Below are positions 59,635 through 64,000 of a stretch of 64,000 nt of DNA, piece by piece. A program made the position numbers and the translations under genes. The stretch lies in NCBI RefSeq assembly GCF_004357985.1, contig NZ_SMTF01000002.1, forward strand, positions 248,001-312,000. The letters are read 5' to 3'. The notes beneath the pieces are model-generated. The model was given only the letters and a program-made list of their open reading frames with translations, was not told the DNA's origin and did no database searches. Position 1 is the stretch's first letter. Each line of letters starts with the position of its first letter. This DNA is from Luteimonas aestuarii (GTDB lineage: Bacteria > Pseudomonadota > Gammaproteobacteria > Xanthomonadales > Xanthomonadaceae).

Positions 59635-59651
59635 CTATCCCCTGGGGATAG
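59635..59651. repeat. Replication-module palindrome, copy 3
   Basis: CTATCCCC, T, GGGGATAG: 8-bp arms, 7 bp past the STY4528 stop and about 105 bp before the HEPN-LOTUS start. Confidence 0.7.
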
Positions 59652-59657
59652 TCAACA

Positions 59658-60851
59658 TCAGCGATCACGCAAGGCTTCTCGGAGCTGTGCCAGGTAGGCA
59701 CGTGCCACCTCGGGGTCAGCCGCACGGGATGCCGGCGGTGACGATGGCGCAGGTGGCGGGGGCGCTGGCGGTGCCGATGCACTTTCTCCGGCCCAGGCCT
59801 TGAACTCCCCGCGGATCGCCTTCTGGATGATGCCAAACAGGTAGCCGGCCGGGTTGCGTACCGCGCTGTTGTGGCAGCGTGCCGCCCACTCGTCGAGAAC
59901 GGCCTGCCTCTGCGCCTCGTCCACCTGCTGCAGCGCCACCAGCGCGCCGGCCTGCTGCTCGTCCTTCAAGCGCAGGAAACGCTCGGGCAGCCGCAGGTTC
60001 TGCAAGGCCCTCGCGCGCGGTACTGTACGTACTTTATTTATACGATCATTACGTACTGTACGGTCCTCCTTCGGAATCCGAAGAGAGCCGTCCGGCGCGG
60101 GTTTCGGCCCTGCTTCGGATTCCGAAGACGGGCGCGCAGCATTCCGAAGAAGGGCTTCCTGGCCTTCTTCGGATTCGTGGTCGGCACCCTCCTGTGGATA
60201 ACCTGGCGTCGTCCAGCCATGCCGCGCCATGCGCTGCGCCAGCACCTGCAAGCGGGTCGGCAGCGTGCGGCCGCTGAGCAGCGGGTCTTCGGCAATCTCC
60301 TTGAGCGTGTGCATGCCCACGATCTGGACCGCCTTGGCGGAATGGGTCAGCGCCTGACTGACCAGGCCGAGGTAGTCGGCATCGAGCTGCATCGCCTCGA
60401 AGGGCGACAGCGGTTCGTCGTGCAGCACGTAGAGGTTGCCTTGAATGCGGCCGGTCTTCGGGTCGCGCCGTCGTCGCACCAGGCTCAGCCAGCGCGTCAG
60501 CCGCAACAGCGTCAGGGCGCGCGCCACGGTCTCGTGCGAGGCTTGTGCCGCGCAGGGCATCGAGGCCAGGTAGGGGCGCAATTGGTCGTAGGTGGGAAAG
60601 GCGGTCACGCCGTCGTCGTTGAGCTGCAGACGGAACACCTGCCAGGCGTTGCGCTCCAGCGGCGTCAGGCGTCGGTCGAGGAACAGTCGGCGTGGCACGC
60701 TCTCATGGCGGTTGCCGCTGTAGAGGAAACCGTCCTGGTTCGGCGCCGTGCCCTGCGCCGGTTCCTTCGACTCAAGGTGCCGCAGCGCCTCGTCGAACAA
60801 CGCCGACAGCGCAACAGGGCCTTCGCGCCGTGGTGCGCCGCCCGTGGTCAT
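59658..60851 (-). CDS. STY4528 family replication protein
   Basis: Protein of 397 residues. GFLYSGNRHESVPRRLFLDR then RNAWQVFRLQLNDDGVTAFP, YDQLRPYLASMPCAAQASHE and TRWLSLVRRRRDPKTGRIQG are the STY4528 pattern, a replication-initiator-like protein of ICEs and pathogenicity islands. The C-terminal part (RNPAGYLFGIIQKAIRGEFK) resembles a primase-like helper end. A central linker (about residues 215-285) is Glu/Arg-rich and its DNA holds direct repeats and palindromes. The ATG at 60851 abuts the DUF2857 stop at 60854. Confidence 0.87.
   Translation of the reverse strand: MTTGGAPRREGPVALSALFDEALRHLESKEPAQGTAPNQDGFLYSGNRHESVPRRLFLDRRLTPLERNAWQVFRLQLNDDGVTAFPTYDQLRPYLASMPCAAQASHETVARALTLLRLTRWLSLVRRRRDPKTGRIQGNLYVLHDEPLSPFEAMQLDADYLGLVSQALTHSAKAVQIVGMHTLKEIAEDPLLSGRTLPTRLQVLAQRMARHGWTTPGYPQEGADHESEEGQEALLRNAARPSSESEAGPKPAPDGSLRIPKEDRTVRNDRINKVRTVPRARALQNLRLPERFLRLKDEQQAGALVALQQVDEAQRQAVLDEWAARCHNSAVRNPAGYLFGIIQKAIRGEFKAWAGESASAPPAPPPPAPSSPPASRAADPEVARAYLAQLREALRDR
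60020..60177. repeat. Iteron-like cluster inside the STY4528 gene (candidate oriV)
   Basis: Direct repeat GTACTGTACG at 60020-60029 and 60053-60062, 33 bp apart, flanking an AT-rich core (TTTATTTATACGATCATTA). Next come palindromes CTTCGGAATCCGAAG (60069-60083) and CTTCGGATTCCGAAG (60113-60127), and a larger near-palindrome ATTCCGAAGAAGG/CCTTCTTCGGATT (60141-60153 with 60163-60175). This is the layout of plasmid origins: iterons beside an AT-rich stretch. It is unusual in being fully coding. Confidence 0.55.
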
Positions 60852-60853
60852 GG

Positions 60854-61414
60854 CTACACCAGCCCCTGGTCGATCCAGTTGCGTATCGCCGCCCACACCA
60901 CCGACATCGGCAGGCTCAGCGCCTCGGCCAGGTCCATGGTCAGCGCCAGCATCGCCATGTCATCGGTCAGGGCGATATGGCGCTCGGTGACGCCGGCCTT
61001 CCAGCGCTCCCACAAGGTCACGTCCTGCGCCTCATCGAGCACCGGATGCCGGCCCTTGCGCTTGGGTAGCCCGAGGATGTCGCGGCGCAGCGCCACTTCC
61101 TGATGCGTGAGGCCGTAGAACTTGCTGACCATCTCCGTGCTCGCCCCCAGGCGCAGCATGCGGTCCACCGTGGCGATCTCCCGCTCCACGTCGTGCACCT
61201 GGCTCAGCAGCCGCTTCAACACCTCCCGGTTCACCGACACCGAACACCACGACACCGTGGCATTCACCAGCATGCTCACGAGTTCGGGGTGCTTCAGCGC
61301 ATCCAACTCCTCCTCGCCGAAGCCCATGGCCTTGCAGCGGCGCAACTGGCCGTTGCGCAGGTCATGCAGGGCCTGGGCGATCACGGCCTGGTTGAGTGGG
61401 TGCGGTGCCGACAT
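60854..61414 (-). CDS. DUF2857 family protein
   Basis: Protein of 186 residues. HPLNQAVIAQALHDLRNGQL at the start, MGFGEEELDALKHPELVSML and LGASTEMVSKFYGLTHQEVA are typical of DUF2857, a small DNA-binding-like family of this replication/partition region. The second half has an HTH-like stretch (FYGLTHQEVALRRDILG). AGGAGGC before the ATG. Lies between parB and STY4528. Confidence 0.86.
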   Translation of the reverse strand: MSAPHPLNQAVIAQALHDLRNGQLRRCKAMGFGEEELDALKHPELVSMLVNATVSWCSVSVNREVLKRLLSQVHDVEREIATVDRMLRLGASTEMVSKFYGLTHQEVALRRDILGLPKRKGRHPVLDEAQDVTLWERWKAGVTERHIALTDDMAMLALTMDLAEALSLPMSVVWAAIRNWIDQGLV

Positions 61415-61431
61415 GCGGGAGCCTCCTGCGC

Positions 61432-63090
61432 TCAGGAATCCTGGCTCGCTACGCCGGCTTCCAGATCCAGCAGCCGGCGCGCCAGGCGCAGCAGACGGAA
61501 CAGCTTCACCAGCGCAGCATCGCTCAGGCGTGTGGCCGAGCCGCCGTGGCCATGCAGCAGCGCCGCCAGCTCGTCGGCCAGCCGCGCGCGGTCCAATCCG
61601 TTCGCGGAGGGCGGAGCCGCACTCAGCACATGCAGCAGGGTCAGCACCGCCCGCGCGAACGCCGGCAGCGCCTTCGCCTGGCCCACGGCCGGCGCCACGC
61701 AGACGAAGCCGATGCCGCCGTCGCTGGCCTCGATGTGATCGGCTACCGCTGCGTCCCCGGCGATCTCGCGCGCGAATTGCGCGATGTGCACGCGCAGGCG
61801 ATCCGGCGCGTCCAGCCCCGGCTCGATGTACCAGACGTCCGAGATGGGATAGAGCCCGCCCGCCTGCACGGGGATCGCACGCAGCGCGTCGGCCTCGAAG
61901 TCGGGCAGCTTGTCGCCGAGCTGGTCCGCGACCATCCGCTGGATGGACTGCAGGCGCTCGGTGGTCGGTGCCGGTGTCACGATGTGCCCTTGCAGGCGCT
62001 CGTCGCGTTGCCCGTGCTGGTCCTCCGGCGCTTCGGGCGATGCAGGCGGTGTCGCTGCTGGCGCCGAAGGCGCGACCGGCGTGGTGTCGCGCGGCACAGA
62101 CGAGGCGGGTGGCGGCTGAGGCGCGGAGACCGGCGGGGGAGGACCAGCAGGCACGACAGGCGCTGCCGGGGGCGTCGGCGCCGCCGGTTCGCTGGTCAGC
62201 GCACGCTGGCGGCTTTCGCTGTCGTTGATCTCCAGCGCCAGCGTGTCGTAGTCCGCCTCCAGCAGCTCGGCCATCTGGCCCACGAGCTCGTCCTGCACCC
62301 GCTGTGGCGAGAAGTCGTCCGGCTGTGTGTCGAACTGCGTCAGCACGTCCTGAAACAAGGTGGCGAAGTCCACGGCCACGGTGCGGCCCAGCGCACGCCG
62401 CTCCCAGATGCGCTCGCACGCCTTGCGCAGCACGGCGAGCCGGTCCACCTGATGTCGGCCCAATCCGCCGTACAACAGCGTCGGGATCGCCGGCAGCAGA
62501 TAGCGCACCGCATCGTTCATGCGGCTGATGTGTGACTGCGGCACCGGATAGCCGTCGGCAGTCAGCCGCCGCGCGAGTTCGCTCTGCGACAGCGCCTGGC
62601 CGCTTTCCTGCTCGTAGAACTCGCGCGCCTTCTCGATGCCCAAGGCCCGCTCGATGAAGGTCAGCCCGCCGCGCAGCTCGTTCTCGGCCAGATGTCCGGT
62701 CAGCGCCACGATTTCGCCGCGGGCCGGCCACGGGCGGAACAGGCACGCAATGCGGAAGAAGCGTTCCTCCTTGGTCTCGCTCCACAACTCGCGCAGGATC
62801 GCCAGCCGCGTATTGCCGCCGTTGCGAATGATGTAGTGCGCCTCGCCCGGCCTGCGCGTGATCGCGGGGGGCGCGTCGAGCCCGCGTTCGCGGATGGACG
62901 CCTTGATCTCCGCATAGGCCGGGTTGCGCGTCACGCGCGGGTCGTGGTCGTAGGGCCGCAACTGGTCCAGCGTCACCGCCATCGGCGTGTCGGCGATGGG
63001 GTCGCTCAAGGTCGCGGCCGAAGGGCCGCTGCGCTCGAAACCGGTGGCCAGCAGCTTGGCAGCCATGTCCTGCGGCGTCAGCTCAGCCAC
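61432..63090 (-). CDS. parB: ParB-family protein of the ICE
   Basis: Large ParB/Spo0J-type protein of 552 residues. The ParB nuclease-like N-terminal domain shows LRPYDHDPRVTRNPAYAEIK, SIRERGLDAPPAITRR and HYIIRNGGNTRLAIL (the GGNTR variant of the ERRWRA box). A helix-turn-helix follows (SQSELARRLTADGYPVPQSH). The Pro/Ala-rich linker (330-390) and a C-terminal domain (AGGLYPISDVWYIEPGLDAP) are specific to ICE ParB. Start is a GTG at 63090 with AGGAG; a longer frame at 63153 lacks homology. Maintains the ICE with ParA. Confidence 0.88.
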   Translation of the reverse strand: MAELTPQDMAAKLLATGFERSGPSAATLSDPIADTPMAVTLDQLRPYDHDPRVTRNPAYAEIKASIRERGLDAPPAITRRPGEAHYIIRNGGNTRLAILRELWSETKEERFFRIACLFRPWPARGEIVALTGHLAENELRGGLTFIERALGIEKAREFYEQESGQALSQSELARRLTADGYPVPQSHISRMNDAVRYLLPAIPTLLYGGLGRHQVDRLAVLRKACERIWERRALGRTVAVDFATLFQDVLTQFDTQPDDFSPQRVQDELVGQMAELLEADYDTLALEINDSESRQRALTSEPAAPTPPAAPVVPAGPPPPVSAPQPPPASSVPRDTTPVAPSAPAATPPASPEAPEDQHGQRDERLQGHIVTPAPTTERLQSIQRMVADQLGDKLPDFEADALRAIPVQAGGLYPISDVWYIEPGLDAPDRLRVHIAQFAREIAGDAAVADHIEASDGGIGFVCVAPAVGQAKALPAFARAVLTLLHVLSAAPPSANGLDRARLADELAALLHGHGGSATRLSDAALVKLFRLLRLARRLLDLEAGVASQDS

Positions 63091-63319
63091 GGCCGTTCTC
63101 CTGCGCCTGCCGGTCGGCGCGGCGAAGTTGCGCGCGGGCATTGCGGTCGGCACGGTGGTCGCTCGCAGTCGAGCTGGTGTAGATCGACGCGTAGCCTTGT
63201 TTCGTGAACTTCAGGTGCCCGCCGGACGTGCGCACCACGCGCCAGCCTTCGCCCAGCGCGAACTCGATCAGCGCGCGCAGCCGTTCACGGCCGCGCGCCA
63301 GTTCATGCGCGCTCGCCAT
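63083..63319 (-). CDS. HicA-like dsRBD-fold small protein
   Basis: Protein of 78 residues between parA and parB. GWRVVRTSGGHLKFTKQGYA has the HicA/YcfA fold pattern with a conserved Gly-Gly-His where HicA toxins have the catalytic Ser-His. The tail SSTASDHRADRNARAQLRRA is basic. No HicB-type antitoxin is seen. Overlaps both neighbours. Common in PFGI-1-class elements at this place, so perhaps a partition-linked RNA- or DNA-binding protein rather than a toxin. Confidence 0.7.
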   Translation of the reverse strand: MASAHELARGRERLRALIEFALGEGWRVVRTSGGHLKFTKQGYASIYTSSTASDHRADRNARAQLRRADRQAQENGRG

Positions 63320-64000
63320 GGCCGGCCCCTCCCGCATCGGCCCGGCCGGTGACCAGCGCGAAGCGCTCCCGCCACGCGGGGAACAGCTCGCCAGCCAGCG
63401 TGCGCATGGTGTCCAGCGCCGCGGGCGCCGTGCGCCCAGCCGGCCGCCGGTACTCCACCCGATGCACCGGCAATCCTCGTGTCGCAGCGCGCGGATAGGC
63501 TTCGATGGCCGGCACGTCGGTGTCCAGCACCTGCACGCCGGCCTGTTCCTGGAACACCTGTCGCAGCGCCTGCTGGACCAGCCGCGCGTTCGACGACACC
63601 GGATGCACACGGTTGATGAGCAGGCGCAGCGGCGGCGGCTCGATGCCCAGGTGCCGATACGGCGCGATGTCCTCGATCAGTTGCAGCGTGCCGCGCCGCA
63701 GCTCGCGCGCCGCGAGGATTTCCGGCGTCACCGGCGACAGCGCCAGGTCGGACGCCAGCACCGCCATCTCCAGCAGCACGCTGCGCGCGCCCTGCGTGTC
63801 GATCAACAGCAAGTCATAGTGCGTGCGGAAGACGGGAAGCAAATGGCGCAGTCGCAGGCGCCCATCCGGTGCGTGCAGCAGCAGCGTGTTCAGTTCGCCG
63901 CGGTCGTCGTTGGAGAGCACCAGGTCCAGGCCCGCGATCGCGGTGCGCGACACCAGTTGCTCGATGCTCCGCTCGTTGAAGGCCAGCATCTCGTAGATGC
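63303..64000 (-). CDS. parA: ParA-family ATPase, N-terminus outside window
   Basis: Partial Walker-type partition ATPase; 232 residues visible. HYDLLLIDTQGARSVLLEMA is the Walker A' / switch region (normally IIDTPP-type), followed by DLALSPVTPEILAARELRRG and LRLLINRVHPVSSNARLVQQ, as in ParA/Soj of ICEs. The deviant Walker A KGGVGKT should lie just beyond position 64000. Last gene of the right end of the ICE seen here. Confidence 0.88.
   Translation of the reverse strand, partial: IYEMLAFNERSIEQLVSRTAIAGLDLVLSNDDRGELNTLLLHAPDGRLRLRHLLPVFRTHYDLLLIDTQGARSVLLEMAVLASDLALSPVTPEILAARELRRGTLQLIEDIAPYRHLGIEPPPLRLLINRVHPVSSNARLVQQALRQVFQEQAGVQVLDTDVPAIEAYPRAATRGLPVHRVEYRRPAGRTAPAALDTMRTLAGELFPAWRERFALVTGRADAGGAGHGERA

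Overview
The window is high-GC DNA from a proteobacterium, most likely a beta- or gammaproteobacterium. A cassette for Na+-dependent bicarbonate uptake (SbtA plus a SbtB-like PII protein) suggests, but does not prove, an autotroph or chemolithotroph. No rRNA, tRNA or CRISPR array is visible. All identifications come from reading the sequence and recalling protein families; no database was searched.

Chromosomal part (1 to about 16.3 kb). Housekeeping genes sit on the minus strand: partial bioA, ilvD, pyrC and a DUF6671 gene. They are followed by a tightly overlapping membrane/stress run: CaCA antiporter, TerB/DUF697 protein, amphi-Trp protein, VC0807-family protein, type II P-type ATPase, universal stress protein. 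Then come htpX and the sbtA/PII cassette. A divergent nhaR-like regulator and a Sua5/YrdC gene close the segment on the plus strand. A broken N6-adenine methyltransferase remnant (about 16.4-17.0 kb) marks the junction with the mobile element.

Integrative conjugative element (about 17.2 kb to beyond 64 kb). This is a PFGI-1/ICEclc/SXT-type (MPF_G) ICE, read from its conjugation end on the left to its partition/replication end on the right. Left to right it holds radC, DsbA-like, TraC-like ATPase and the PFL_4701-4706-type mating-pair genes; RAQPRD gene; a defence-type cargo (26.4-31.5 kb); PFL_4697, TraD, PFL_4695, lytic transglycosylase, PFL_4693 and PilL; a chromate-resistance cargo (37.9-43.5 kb) with a Tn3-family transposase remnant; and a run of accessory ICE genes (helicase, DUF6094 methylase, DUF3275, STY4534, DUF3085, DUF5983 and others). 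The right end has topB, DUF3158/ssb, PFL_4669, a HEPN-LOTUS protein, STY4528, DUF2857, parB, a HicA-like gene and parA (cut by the window end). The genes expected beyond radC (PFL_4709/4710/4711 family, TraG-N, MobH relaxase, integrase) are absent, so the ICE looks truncated on the left.

Most distinctive signals: (1) four dispersed copies of a structured minus-strand RNA with covarying stems, each upstream of an ICE gene, one of them radC; (2) a perfect or near-perfect hairpin, often followed by a CTTCTTTT-like tract, just before the ribosome-binding site of almost every gene between 46 and 53.7 kb, one of which leads only into an 8-residue ORF; (3) iteron-like palindromes inside the STY4528 replication gene; (4) a repeated palindrome between replication-module operons; (5) a HEPN-LOTUS fusion; (6) a defence cargo with a SNF2/type III Res chimera and a zinc-hook ABC ATPase; (7) a dihydroorotase whose conserved carboxylated lysine seems to be gone.
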